Shown here: positions 20,471 through 30,401 of the stretch, piece after piece
How the letters are laid out: each line of letters opens with the position of its first letter
Numbering within the stretch: the stretch's first letter is position 1
DNA from: Multifurca ochricompacta
Taxonomy: Eukaryota > Basidiomycota > Agaricomycetes > Russulales > Russulaceae
Length of the DNA stretch: 43,244 nucleotides
Assembly: GCA_022496185.1 (NCBI GenBank)
Contig: WTXG01000287.1
Location: 1-43,244, forward strand
Direction: 5' to 3'
Translations under genes and position numbers: made by a program
The notes under the pieces: generated by a model
The model's input: the letters and a program-made list of their open reading frames with translations, nothing else
Database searches by the model: none
What the model was told of the DNA's origin: nothing

Positions 20471-20972
20471 TGTCAAACAGGCATGTGGCGCAGCATACTG
20501 ACTGTAAAGAGTTAGCGTTTAAGGCTAGACAAGAAAGTTACTTCAGAGGTTGGAAGAACTCTGTATTACTATACTACTGACCTAGACAAGAAAGTTCTAT
20601 ATAGAGAACATTAGTCTAATAGTTAAGTAGATAGTATAGAAGGCACTTACACTTCAGAGGTTGGAAGAACTCTGAAGTGGAAGAGACGAAACAGACACCC
20701 TTATATACCCCAAGGGATGGTCTGTGCACACTGGGAATAAGTCCACAGGTGCCAGACAAAGTCCAAACAAACAAACAGAGGGAGAAAGGCCATTGGCCAT
20801 TACAGGAATCACATGTTACATGGTGCATCAGTCAGCTACTGCGGAATGTGAGAAAGAAAGTAATAAAGATAATGTAAATAGTCCGAAACTCCGGTATCTA
20901 ATCTAATCTACAAAGTAGCTAATCTAATCACCTGATGCCTGAAGCATCACCGAACATCTCCTGTGTTCAACA
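20471..20972 (-). repeat. Copia 5' LTR (minus-strand sense)
   Basis: 502 bp, paired with 14396-14897. On the minus strand a TATATAAGGG box (plus-strand about 20698-20707) is followed by the start of R. A related solo LTR lies at 33660-34152. Confidence 0.95.
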
Positions 20973-21600
20973 GAGTGTGACAATGCCTTCTGGAAAGGAT
21001 TTCATCCAGATGACTGATGATGCTTATACCATCGGCTTATTAGTGATCACCCCCGACACCCCAAAGGAGAACCATTTGACTATGAAGATGTGCTTGAAGT
21101 AGCCTGTGCCAAATTCGCGAGTGGACAATACAACGCGTTCAGTTCAGAAGACGAATGGGACACCACTCCTGAAGACAACATCAAAACTGATACGGTTCTC
21201 CAGCAGTGGTTTGGCCAAGACGCCCAAGACTTGAGGAGGAATGACCGAGACTGCGCCTCCTCTGACCTAGAAGCCCAAGACTCGAGGAGGAATGATCATG
21301 ATCGCATTCCTGCTAACCATAGATCCTGAGACAATAGGCTACGACAGGAATTCTACCCCGATGCCACAGAACTTTCGAATCGGGACGCTTGCTGCCAAAA
21401 ACCTTCACGCGACCAGGAAGACCAAGAAATCGACAAGCTCACAAAAAAGATCCATGCCCTATCCCCTAGTGATCCAGCCTACGCCAGGCTATACTTATGA
21501 TTCCAGCACCGATACCCTGCCCTTATTCAAACATTTCCCAAGCCCCACTTTGGCCACCAAGCCATGTTTTATCAAGCACCTGTGGCGACCCCCTCATATC

Positions 21601-23308
21601 CATCCCTTCTTGATCACATACCACCACCATCACCTTTAGGGGTTTTTGTGTTGTTTGCTGCTTAAGTTGCCTCCAATGTCTAATCGCTTTGCTGCTCTTT
21701 CGGAGCCCCCTCCTCCACCCCCCCCTTCTCCTGCCCAGGTTCTCACCTCTGCCATCACCCAGCTTTATGACGGGATGGTTGAGGCTGAGGCTTCCTTCCC
21801 TGGGGACGACGATGCTTATGTTGCCGCCCTCCATGGCCACCTCCATGATTTCCTTGACTTTGCCCCTGTTCATGGGGCCCCCTCACTCATCCTCTCCTAC
21901 GCGCAGCACTCCCAGGCCTTTGTGGACTCCATGCATGCTGCTTTTCCTACCCCCCTCGCCACTTTCCAACGACTCCTCCATCAAGACCTGGCCCTCATCA
22001 ATGAGGATTTGCGGCTCTTCAAGAGGACTATTGATGCTCACACTGCTGGTTGCGGACCGGCACCCCCCCCTCCTTCTGCCCCCCCTCCTGCTCCTGCTCC
22101 AGCCCCCTCCAAAAAAGGTAAGACCCCGGCCCAGGCCCCTCCTGCTCCACCTGCCCAGGCCCCAGCCCAGGTTGCCCCAGCCAAGGCCCCCAGGGCCAAG
22201 GCTAAGCCCTCTGCCCCGGCCCCCTCCCCTGTGCCCCCTCCTGCCCCCACTACTCCTGCTGCCCCTGCCCCCTCCCCCCCTCATCCTATGCTACTGCTGC
22301 CAAGAGGCGCGCGAGACCCTCTCTGGTGGTCCTTCCTGGTTCTGTGCAGGACCCTTCTGACCCTCCGTTTGTGTGCAAGCCCCCTGGGGCTATTGTTTCA
22401 TATCTGAACTCCGAGCTTTCTGGGTCTGGGACCCAGGTCACTTTGTCTGCTGCGCGGTGGACACCAAAGAAGAACCTGGTTCTTACGGCTGGCCCAGATG
22501 TCTCGGAGGCTAACCTCCTCTCCGCCCAGCCCCTCCTCAATTCCCTGCTAGGTCCCTTCTTGTCGGTGATGGGCCAGCCACTTTCCCCCTCCTCCCGCCC
22601 GAACGTTCGGTGGTCCCGGGTGACCATCAACGGCCTTGCGACTGGCGTGACCCCACACACTGGGGCACATTCTCCCCAGGCCTGCCATGAGGCCCTGGGT
22701 CGTGAGAACCCGGTGTACAGGGCGCTCAAAGTGACAGCCCTTCCTTCCTGGGTCCGCGCCCCCTCCACCCTCCTCCCTGGCTCCACCTCTTCTGTGGTGG
22801 TGGCCTTTGAGGACCCGGATGGTGCAGCACTGGCAGGCCTTCTGGCCCAGCGCACCCTCTATGCCTTTGGGCATGCTGGTGCTGTCCGACGTTGGAAGAA
22901 GCCGCCCCGCGTCAAGAAGCCGGCTGTCCCGGCCCCCACACCCGCCGCCTAGCGGCTCTCTTCTTTTTTTAACTGTCACTTTTGTGTTTCGGACTTTCAT
23001 TGTACAGATAGGTTGGGTTGCGACCTTGATGGCACACGGGGTCTGGACCTGGCAACTGCGCCTAGCCATCCCCAATTTTAATTTTACATCTTCCTCTTCC
23101 CCACCCCTCTGGGGTGGGGGTCCTGGTTCGCTGGGTCCTCCATGTACGTTCTCCATGGTTTTTCCCTTTGGGTTTTCCACCACTACCTCCAGGGCACTTG
23201 TCCCTTCTTACAATAGTTACTATGTCACTGTAGTAGCCACGCGATTTGTCTGTTTGGCTGAAGCGCGTAATAAAATTGAGTTCAAAAAAAAAAAAAAAAA
23301 AAAAAAAA
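21601..23308 (+). mobile_element. LINE-derived non-autonomous element carrying ORF1 only
   Basis: A 1708 bp insertion ending in 25 A residues (23284-23308), preceded by an AATAAA-like AATAAAAT. It is flanked by a perfect 14 bp duplication GACCCCCTCATATC (21587-21600 and 23309-23322), the hallmark of target-primed reverse transcription. It contains a 5' leader of about 75 bp, an ORF1-like gene and a 356 bp tail, but no endonuclease or reverse transcriptase. Confidence 0.88.
21676..22952 (+). pseudogene. LINE ORF1-like (gag-like) protein with one frameshift
   Basis: From MSNRFAALSEPPPPP at 21676 a helical segment (VLTSAITQLYDGMVEAEASF, LHDFLDFAPVHG) leads into a long Pro/Ala/Lys-rich region and then AKRRARPSLVVLPGS. 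A C-terminal domain follows: RWTPKKNLVLTAGPDVSEAN, NVRWSRVTINGLATGV, NPVYRALKVTALPSWVRAP, SVVVAFEDPDG and GHAGAVRRWKKPPR, ending at 22952. That last part resembles the RRM-like region of ORF1 in basidiomycete Tad1-type LINEs. The two halves are in different frames; the break lies at a run of seven C (22274-22280), consistent with a one-base slip. Full length is about 425 residues. No CCHC knuckle follows, although many relatives have one. The family call rests on pattern similarity plus poly(A) and target duplication. Confidence 0.6.
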
Positions 23309-23401
23309 GACCCCCTCATATCAGCAAGCACCTGTGACAACCCCTTCATATCATCAAGCACCGGTGGCAACTCCCTCATACCATCAAGCACCTATGGCGA
23401 C

Positions 23402-23989
23402 TGTTACAACCAGGGCCAAGTCCCCCACTTTTCTTTACCATCCCCAACACGGACCCTTCTCTTCCACCTACTCTCCACTTCTTGATCACATCCCCATCCT
23501 GGGATCCCTCACGTGCTTTGCTTCCTTCCCCGTGACCACTGTTTGTATATGCTGACGAGTTGTTTGTACTTGCTTATGTCTTCATTTATCTCTTATCTCC
23601 TTATCTCTAAGACCGGACACTTACTTAATTCCCTATCAGAAGCTAGGCTCTACGCCCTCCGCTTTCGTATATTTGGGCCCATGTGACTTTGTTATCTTAT
23701 CTTTAGATGCTCATTCAATTATGTATATAAGTCTGCTGTAACTACATTGTAGACCTCAGACTCGACTTATTGAATACATCGGTGCTTGTCTTCTGGACTC
23801 CCCTTTGGACGCTTTAACTTGACCGTCTCAGTACTTTCGGTACTCCCTGCTCACCATCGTCTTAGGGTACAGCCCCTTTGACTTTGACTCCTCATATACG
23901 AACTCCAAGAGGCCCCATTGGTCTCTTATCTGATCACGAATGAACGCTGTCACACAAGTCGTGTGGAACGTCCCGCACCAGACATAACA
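23402..23989 (+). repeat. G2 5' LTR
   Basis: 588 bp, TGTTAC..ATAACA. It holds a conserved CACGTG at 23510-23515, a TATATAA box at 23724-23730 and the inferred transcript start AGACTCGACTT at 23758-23768. Confidence 0.93.
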
Positions 23990-24002
23990 TCAAGTCGAGT
24001 CT
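23758..24002 (+). promoter_or_regulatory. Self-primer pair: mRNA 5' end (23758-23768) and primer-binding site (23992-24002)
   Basis: AGACTCGACTT, 34 bases after the TATA box, is perfectly complementary over 11 nt to AAGTCGAGTCT two bases after the LTR. In the yeast element Tf1 the first 11 nt of the mRNA fold back onto the primer-binding site and prime reverse transcription. Position, length and complementarity here match that mechanism. Confidence 0.8.
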
Positions 24003-24011
24003 CCTCCCAAC

Positions 24012-26238
24012 GTGGCTTCTTCCAGCCGCAGTCAGACCTTGTTCAAAGAAGAGCTCATCGAACGCAGAGACAAGAATAATCTTTCACAACAGACACTTGG
24101 CTCTGCCGTCTGGAAAGACTTTGAATCCGAGTTTGGATACTACGTCTATCACAACGGAAGATACCAACCGGTAGAATACGACGAAGAGAAAAGAGTTTGG
24201 TATCGTATCCGATACTCGGAACGACGACACTCTTGGGTCACTACAGGACCTGCTCCATTGGAATTTGGATTAGGACCGTGGAGGGAGAATCCCCTGGCCA
24301 TTGTTACCGACTCTGAAGAAGAGTATATAGAACCAGAACAGAATGACGACGCACCAGTATTAGCTATCACTACCCAGGTTGCACCAGAGATTGCTATGAT
24401 CAGAGCTCCTGCATTAGCATCTCCCCAGATATCTACATGATCCACCGACACCATCCACCCCGTTACCATGTCCACAATTGCTGCGCAACTCCCTGACCCC
24501 ACCCTGAACCTGCCACCCCCTCCTACCATGACTGTCCCAAACATTCCACCACCGTCGGGACGACTCTCGGGAGTAATGCCCCAGACGTTTACAGGAGATC
24601 GCTCCCAGAGCAAGAAGTTCATTCTGGAATTCACTACCTTCCAGAACTTCAACCATGACGTCCCACAGATGGTCAACCCATTTCAAAGAGCCAACCTCTT
24701 CCTGTCACTCATAAGAGGGGAGGCTGTAGACGATTGGACGATGGAGCAGTTGGAGTGGCTAAACGAACAAGTGGCGTCTGGACGATGAACCACGAGCCCC
24801 GGACTTTGGGAGACAGTCGCCCAAAGATTCAAAGACGCCTTTACAGATGGGCAGGCTAAGCAGAAAGCTGCGAGAGAATTAAAAACACTAAAGATGGAAA
24901 GAGGGGATTTGGATGCTGTACGATCGCGAGACCGTATGAGTTCGTTGCGGAGAAAGGTTCTGCGAGAAGAGGGAAAGAGAAGAAGATGCTGAAGTTGTTG
25001 AAAGTGCTGATGCGCCGAAATGCTTGATATGCCGAAATGCGTTGATATGTCGAATACGTCGAAGGCTTGCTGGCTTTGGCTGTTTGCTGGCTTTTTCTGG
25101 CTTGCTGGCTTTGCTGCTGCTGGGTCCGCTGACCTTGGGCTTGTCGTCGTCGTGATGGTTGCTTTAGCACTCAAAAGGAGAAAGAGAGAGAGAGAGAATG
25201 ACCGTAGATTGCGCTTCTGCTTGGTGATCCTACTACAAGCAAGTATGTACCTTTAAATACCTGTAGAGAGACCTAAGAGAAGGGCGGTGATGAAGTAGAA
25301 TTTGTGAAGAAAGAGGTTAAAGCCTGAGAGGCGAGATGAAGAAGGCAATTAGGATGAAAAGGAATGAACGGGAAGGCGGCCCGGAACGCAAGCAGTCTAA
25401 AGATAATGTTTCGTGCTATGTATCGATCACATTTATATTGTATCAGAGACAGTCAGAAACTAAGGTCGAATTAATGTCAGAATGTTTTATTAGCAGAAAT
25501 TATAATGAAGAAAGTGAACTGGTCCAGCCAGAAGTGGTGACATTCGAGAGAGAGTGGATTGAAGGCGTGAGGAGGTAATGCGGGCCGGAGTGGATGGTTT
25601 CGGGCTCAGAGCTCATGCTATTCCTACAATGCATATGTTGCCAAATTCCGCAGCCTGGCCAACCAAGCCGGGTACGATACGGATGAAGAGGCCACATTGG
25701 ACCTCTTCTCGCAGGGACTCCCCAATCCCCTGGTGAAGAACATAATCCAGTTCCACCACCCACATACTTGGGACGACTGGGTAGACACTGCACGCCAACA
25801 ACAACAAGATTACCTCGACTTTCAGACAAGGTTTGGGGTTGACACAAAGAAAGGGAAAACGAGAGACCAATGGAAAGCAGCTTTTGGAGTAAAAGCACCA
25901 GGACATGCCCCGACACAGGATCCAAACACCATGGACACCTTGGCGGATAGAACCCGCGTCCGTGCCACACTCACAGAAGACGAGTGGCAGACCCTTATGA
26001 AGGAAGGGAGATGTTTCCGCTGCAAAGCCCAAGGACACATGTCCTGAGATTGCCCAAAGAAGGGAGTATGCGTTGCCAAGGCCACTACTACCCCGGCCCC
26101 TGCTTCCAATAACCCGATCACTGTTGACAAATGCACCAAGGAAGAAAAGGCCCATGATATATGGGCAAATATGATGAAGGAAAGTGAGGAGGTGCGCGCC
26201 ATTCTGGTGGAAAAGGCATTTGCCAAAAAGGATTTTTG
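24012..26238 (+). pseudogene. G2 gag (capsid and zinc-knuckle nucleocapsid)
   Basis: ATG at 24012, only ten bases after the primer-binding site, opens a single reading frame: MASSSRSQTLFKEELIERRD, YYVYHNGRYQPVEYDEEKRV, a Pro-rich linker, then the capsid-like FTGDRSQSKKFILEFTTFQN, LFLSLIRGEAVDDWTMEQLE, FKDAFTDGQAKQKAARELKT and, after the solo LTR, YVAKFRSLANQAGYDTDEEA and LDLFSQGLPNPLVKNII. It closes with a CCHC knuckle CFRCKAQGHM.S.DCPKKG near 26017-26060. In-frame TGA codons at 24438, 24786 and 26045 (the last at the expected Arg of the knuckle) break it. Each fits CGA to TGA. The frame ends near 26236, and pol starts there one base back, beside the run A5-GG-A-T5, a possible frameshift site. 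Confidence 0.88.
24917..25628 (-). mobile_element. Solo LTR (712 bp), G1-related family, in G2 gag
   Basis: TGTA..TACA ends, 4 bp duplication ATGC at 24913-24916 and 25629-25632. Taking out the LTR and one ATGC joins the gag frame exactly (ERGDLDA then YVAKFRS). In reverse it shows a TATTTAAAGG box and the CTTGTAGTAG and CT-repeat blocks shared with the G1 LTR. Confidence 0.9.
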
Positions 26239-29200
26239 ACTGGCTCGACCCCCTCGGCCTGGGCAAGAGCACTACATGTAACTTCTGTATACACTAGTCG
26301 ATTCAAATCGTTGAAAATACCAGTACATTTTGAAACTACACAGAAGACGGCCGACCGAGACGTATTGGTGGACTCTGGGGCCACCGATAACTTCATTAGC
26401 CAGAGACTCGTAAAAGTCCTGGGATTGGGAACACTCATGCTCCCTCAAGAAAAGAACATTTGGAACATAGATGGGACAGCCAACAAGGCTGGGAGAATCA
26501 CACACTATACCGACCTAAGTATACAGGTCGGGGAAGACACAAAGACAATCCACTTCCTCATCACGGATCTCGGCACCGAAGACCTCATCCTGGGATATCC
26601 CTGGCTTGCGGCCTTTGAGCCAAAGATAAACTGGACGGATGCAACCATGAGCAAAGAATTCTACCCAGTCATCATTACGTCCCTGGGATATGATTATGCA
26701 GTGCGACACCCTGCCATCCGAGCCATTGTTATGGGAGAGCGAGCTACGTGGGATGATCTAGAGTCCAGTGATTGAGTATACTGCTATACGACAAAGGCTT
26801 CCGAATTGGCACAAAAAGCAATGGAAGGGCAGGAAGCCAAAACCTTTGAAAACACCATCCCTAAAGAGTACCAACGTCACTACAGGGTATTCTCTGAAGA
26901 GGAATCTCAACGATTCCCACCTTCACGACCTTGGGACCACGCCATTGATTTCATACTGGATACTCCCCCAGCTATCGACTGTAAAATTTATCCACTGTCA
27001 CAGAAAGAACAGGAGGCGTTGACTGCCTTTCTGGAAGAACATCTTGCCAAAGGTTACATTCGTCCATCAAAATCACCCTACGCGTCACCCTTCTTCTTTA
27101 TTAAGAAGAAAGACGGCAAGCTACACCCAGTGCAAGATTACTGAAGAATCAATGCCTACACAGTCTGAAATACCTATCCCCTCCCACTCATACCAGAACT
27201 CATCGATACAATGAGAGACAAGGCATTATTCTCCAAGATGGATATTCGTTGGGGATATAACAATATACGTATTCGTGAAGGAGATCAGGGAAAAGCTGCA
27301 TTCAAAACTAACCAAGGGCTTTTTGAACCTAATGTCATGTTTTTTGGATTGACCAACTCCCCAGCGACATTCCAAGCGATGATGAACCACATATTCCGAG
27401 AGCTCATACTGACCGGAGAAGTGGTTGTCTACATGGATGATATCTTGGTTGCTACCAAAGACGATCTCCCTCACCACTGAGCCCGCGTCCATCAGGTCCT
27501 GGATATTCTACATGACCATGATCTTTACTTAAAACCGGCAAAATGCTCCTTTGAACAAAAGAGCATTGAATACCTAGGAGTCATACTCAAAGGAGGATGC
27601 GTACGCATGGATCCAGTCAAAGTACAGGGAATTAGGGAATGGCCGACACCCACGAGCACCAAAGATGTCAGGTCTTTTATTGGGTTTTGTAATTTCTATC
27701 GATGCTTTGTCAAAGGATTCTCAGGAATCGCTTGTCCGCTGAATGACCTCCTGAAAAAGGATGCGCCATGGCATTGGGATACACCCCAACAGGAAGCATT
27801 TGAACGGATCAGAGATGTCGTAGGAGCAGAACCGGTACTCATTCAACCAGATCTAAACCGACTGTTACACACCCCGTCTCTCCCCGTCTTTTTCTTACTA
27901 CCCAACGACGACCCCTCTCTGCCGCCTACCTTACATTACCAGATCACGTCTCCATCGTGGGATCCCTCACGTGCCTTGCTTCCTTCCCCGTGACCGTCTT
28001 TGTTCTTGTTTGCGTTACTGTACATGTATTTGACTCGCCGCTGCTTATCTTTTATCTCTTATCTTTACGACCGGACACTTACTTAATTCCCTATCAGAAG
28101 CGCGGCTTTACGCCCTCCGCTTTCGTATATTCGGGCCCACATGACTCTTCACTATCTTATCTTTAGACGCTCACTCGATTACGTATATAAGTCCGCTGTA
28201 GCTACCTTGTAGACCTCAGACTCGACTTATTGAATACATCGGTGCTAGTCTTCTGGACTCTCCCTTGATCTTTGAAACGTCTTCTTGTCTCAGTGCTTTT
28301 GGCACTTTCCGCTCACCATTGTCTTAGAGTACAGCCTCTTTGACTTTGACTCGTCACCTTTCACTCCAAGGGATCTTATTGGTCTCTTACCTGAACCTCC
28401 GTATCCCGCTGTCACACAAGTCATGTGGAACGTCCCGCACCGGACGTAACACCGACCCTTCAAGCTAGAAGTAGACGCTTCCCACTTTGCAAATGGAGCT
28501 GTGCTGTATCAACACAATGACGCACAGATCCTGCACCCAGTAGCATACTATTCAGAAACCTTCTCCCCAGCTGAACGAAATTATGACATCTGGGACAGAG
28601 AGTTGCTTGCCATTGTCAAAGCCCTACGTCACTGGCGACCTTATCTAGCTGGCGCCTCGCACAAAACTGTTATCCACACGGACCATTCCAACTTGCTGTA
28701 TTGGAAAGAACCTCACAAAATCAGTCGACGAGTGGCACGAGAGGTTCTAGAGCTCGAGGAATACAATTTTACCCTGAAACATATTGCAGGAAGCCGTAAT
28801 GTGTGAGCAGACGCATTGTCACGCAGACCAGACATGCATACCAGAGAGGACGACAATAATAACATTGTGGTCCTCCTGGAAGAAGTGTTCGCACGAACTG
28901 CAGTGGTCAGCCTCCACGACATGGATTTATGGGCACAAGTTTCCCAAAATATGAACCAAGACCTGTGTCTTTCATGGGCCGATGCTCACAATTTGAAGAA
29001 AATCAGTGGTCTTTGGTGGAAAGATGGGGATCGACTCGTTGTCACCAGTGGTGACAACATTAAGAGGGGGGTGATCCATTTTCACCACGACCTCCCCTCT
29101 GCTGGCCACCCCGGCATTGCCAACACCTACACCCTCACTAAACGAGATTACTGGTGGCCCAATATGAAACGCGACGTCGAAGACTATGTGAAAGGATGTG

Positions 29201-30323
29201 CGGCATGTCAAGCAAACAAAGTCAACACACATCCCAAGATCCCCCATCACACCTACCGCATCGACCCCATTCCAGACCATCGCTATGGATTTCATAGTCA
29301 AACTCCCTGAGTCACAAGGGTTCGACTCCATCCTTATGATCACCGACCACGACTGTTCAAAGGCAGCTCTTTTCATACCCTGCAAAGAAATGATCACAGC
29401 TGAAGGAGTGGCAAAACTATATCTTGATCATGTCTACTGCCACTACAGACTCCCCCAGAAGATCATCTCCGATCAAGACACTCGGTTTACATTGGCATTT
29501 GCACGAGCCCTGTGTAAAACATTAGATATCACACAGAACATATCCACGGCATACCACCCACAGACTGACGGACAGTCGGAACATACCAACCAGTGGTTAG
29601 AACAGTATCTGCGGTTCTGGTGTAATAGACGACAAGATGACTGGGCCCAATGGCTCTCCACAGCGGAGTTCGCCCACAACTCCTGGCCCAATGGGACAAC
29701 AAAGACTACCCCATTCTCCCTTATCATGGGCTGGACCCCGCGAACCACATGGGTAGATAAACCCACTAATGTACCATCCATAACCCAGCATATCGACCAA
29801 TGGAAGGAATTATGACAATCGGCCAATGAGAATCTACTAAAGCGCAAGAACTCTTATCGGCACTGCCTCACACGTTCACACCGTATCAAGCCAATGAATG
29901 GGTCTGGCTCGAAGGAAGAACATTCATACGTCACATCCCTCTGCCAAACTAGCGCCCCGACGTCACGGACCTTTCCAGATCAGAAGGAAACTGTCGGATG
30001 TTTCATACGAACTTAAACTCCCTGAGAAATGGAAGATCCATCCAGTCTTCCATGCACGGCTATTGACCCCGTACAAGGAAACTTCCATACATGGTGGAAA
30101 CTTCCCAAGACCACCACCTGACCTTGTTGATGGAGAAGCGGAGTGGGAAGTGGATCGCATTCTGGACTCGTCCCGAAGAGGCCGAGGGCGCAAGTTACAT
30201 TACCTGATCAAGTGGAAAGGATTCCCAGACTCTGACAGTTTGTGGGAACCCGCCGGGAATATCTTTGCTCCAGCCCTTATCACAGAGTTCCACTTACGAC
30301 ACCCCCAAGCGCCCAAAGCATAG
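26236..30323 (+). pseudogene. G2 pol: protease, reverse transcriptase, RNase H, integrase, chromodomain
   Basis: Protease: VLVDSGATDNFISQRLVKVL near 26370. Reverse transcriptase: [49 protein letters not shown], active site YMDD at 27430-27441, YLGVILKGG. RNase H begins before and resumes after the solo LTR (LEVDASHFANGAVLYQ, RNYDIWDRELLAIVKALRHW, HTDHSNLLYW). Integrase: zinc-binding HH..CAAC at about 29080-29215, core Asp in AMDFIVK (29287), Asp in ISDQD (29471) and Glu in QSEHTN (29579), WPNGTTKTTPFSLIMG. A chromodomain closes it (EWEVDRILDS, LHYLIKWKGFPDSDSLWEPA, 30137-30310). In-frame TGAs at 26773, 27142, 27166, 27478, 28804 and 29813 all stand where Arg (CGA) is plausible. Frameshifts lie near 29240 and 29920. 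Inactive copy of an otherwise complete chromovirus pol. Confidence 0.92.
27863..28451 (+). mobile_element. Solo LTR (589 bp), G2 family, in G2 RNase H
   Basis: TGTTAC..GTAACA with duplication CCGAC at 27858-27862 and 28452-28456. It carries the same TATA box, AGACTCGACTT start segment and CACGTG as the G2 LTRs. Its removal joins IQPDLNR to PFKLEVDASHF in frame. Confidence 0.92.
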
Positions 30324-30401
30324 TTAAAAGGAGACGACTCTCAGCCCCAGATAAACCCCAGAACAACGCTTTACCAGCAACGTCCTATTATCCACTAAAC
30401 A

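Larger units (their letters stand above)
14396..20972 (-). mobile_element. Ty1/copia retroelement, 6577 bp, with TSD GAGTG
   Basis: Two 502 bp LTRs (14396-14897 and 20471-20972) enclose gag, protease, integrase, reverse transcriptase and RNase H on the minus strand. The 5 bp duplication GAGTG stands at 14391-14395 and 20973-20977. LTRs start TGTC and end AACA on the plus strand. They differ at only four positions, so insertion is recent, yet the coding region carries several frameshifts. The integrase-before-RT order and YVDD motif identify Ty1/copia. Confidence 0.96.
13383..21600 (+). pseudogene. G1a gag, interrupted
   Basis: From ATG 13383 (MPRPNAIPPRILPTRTTRKA) a Ser/Thr/Pro-rich N-terminal half leads into a gag-type domain (PFFGDQPGDHIENFLREYES, WQFLDGYSIKDWDTF). 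A TGA at 14268 follows SKQRL, and the frame continues to 14395 where the copia element sits. It resumes in the same frame at 20973 (copia plus duplication is 6582 bp, a multiple of three) with CDNAFWKGFHPDD, then TGA TGA at 21015-21020, YHRLISDH and FDYEDVLEVACAKFASGQYN. Further TGAs stand at 21327 and 21498. All five stops fit CGA to TGA change. Near the end are YQAPVATPSY repeats, interrupted by the LINE-like insertion. This is capsid-type protein of an LTR element, not a host gene; inactive as read. Confidence 0.8.
12646..23401 (+). mobile_element. G1a: gypsy-like LTR retroelement, 5' LTR plus gag, host of three insertions
   Basis: A 670 bp LTR (12646-13315) is followed by a primer-site region and a gag frame that can be followed at 13383-14395, 20973-21600 and 23323-23401. 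The interruptions are the copia element, the LINE-like element and G2. Only gag is present: pol and the 3' LTR are absent from the window, probably lost or displaced at the G2 junction. Assignment to Ty3/gypsy rests on the type of gag (FWKGFHPDD, YHRLISDH) rather than on pol. Confidence 0.78.
21570..23401 (+). repeat. Tandem YQAPVATPSY-coding repeats at the end of G1a gag, split by the LINE-like element
   Basis: About four units of 24-27 bp encode YQAPVATPSY-like decapeptides: one unit at 21570-21600 left of the LINE-like insertion and about three at 23311-23401 to its right. The LINE target duplication falls inside a unit, and G2 then inserted at the end of the last one. Confidence 0.7.

Noticed and set aside
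21605..21618. Shared CTTCTTGATCACAT between the LINE-like element start and the G2 LTR
   Set aside because: A single short match without flanking similarity; treated as chance.
22038..22284. Antisense Gly/Arg-rich frames opposite the Pro/Ala-rich region of the ORF1-like gene
   Set aside because: They are composition shadows of a low-complexity GC-rich coding stretch and have no start or domain of their own.
21883..22284. RGG-rich RNA-binding-like protein on the minus strand
   Set aside because: Mirror of proline codons on the coding strand; the plus-strand ORF1 has matching target-duplication and poly(A) context.
24438..29815. TGA recoded as arginine or another amino acid in the transposon genes
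   Set aside because: The G1a/G1b comparison shows the same CG to TG change in noncoding LTR sequence and a direct CGA to TGA event, so mutation explains the pattern without recoding.
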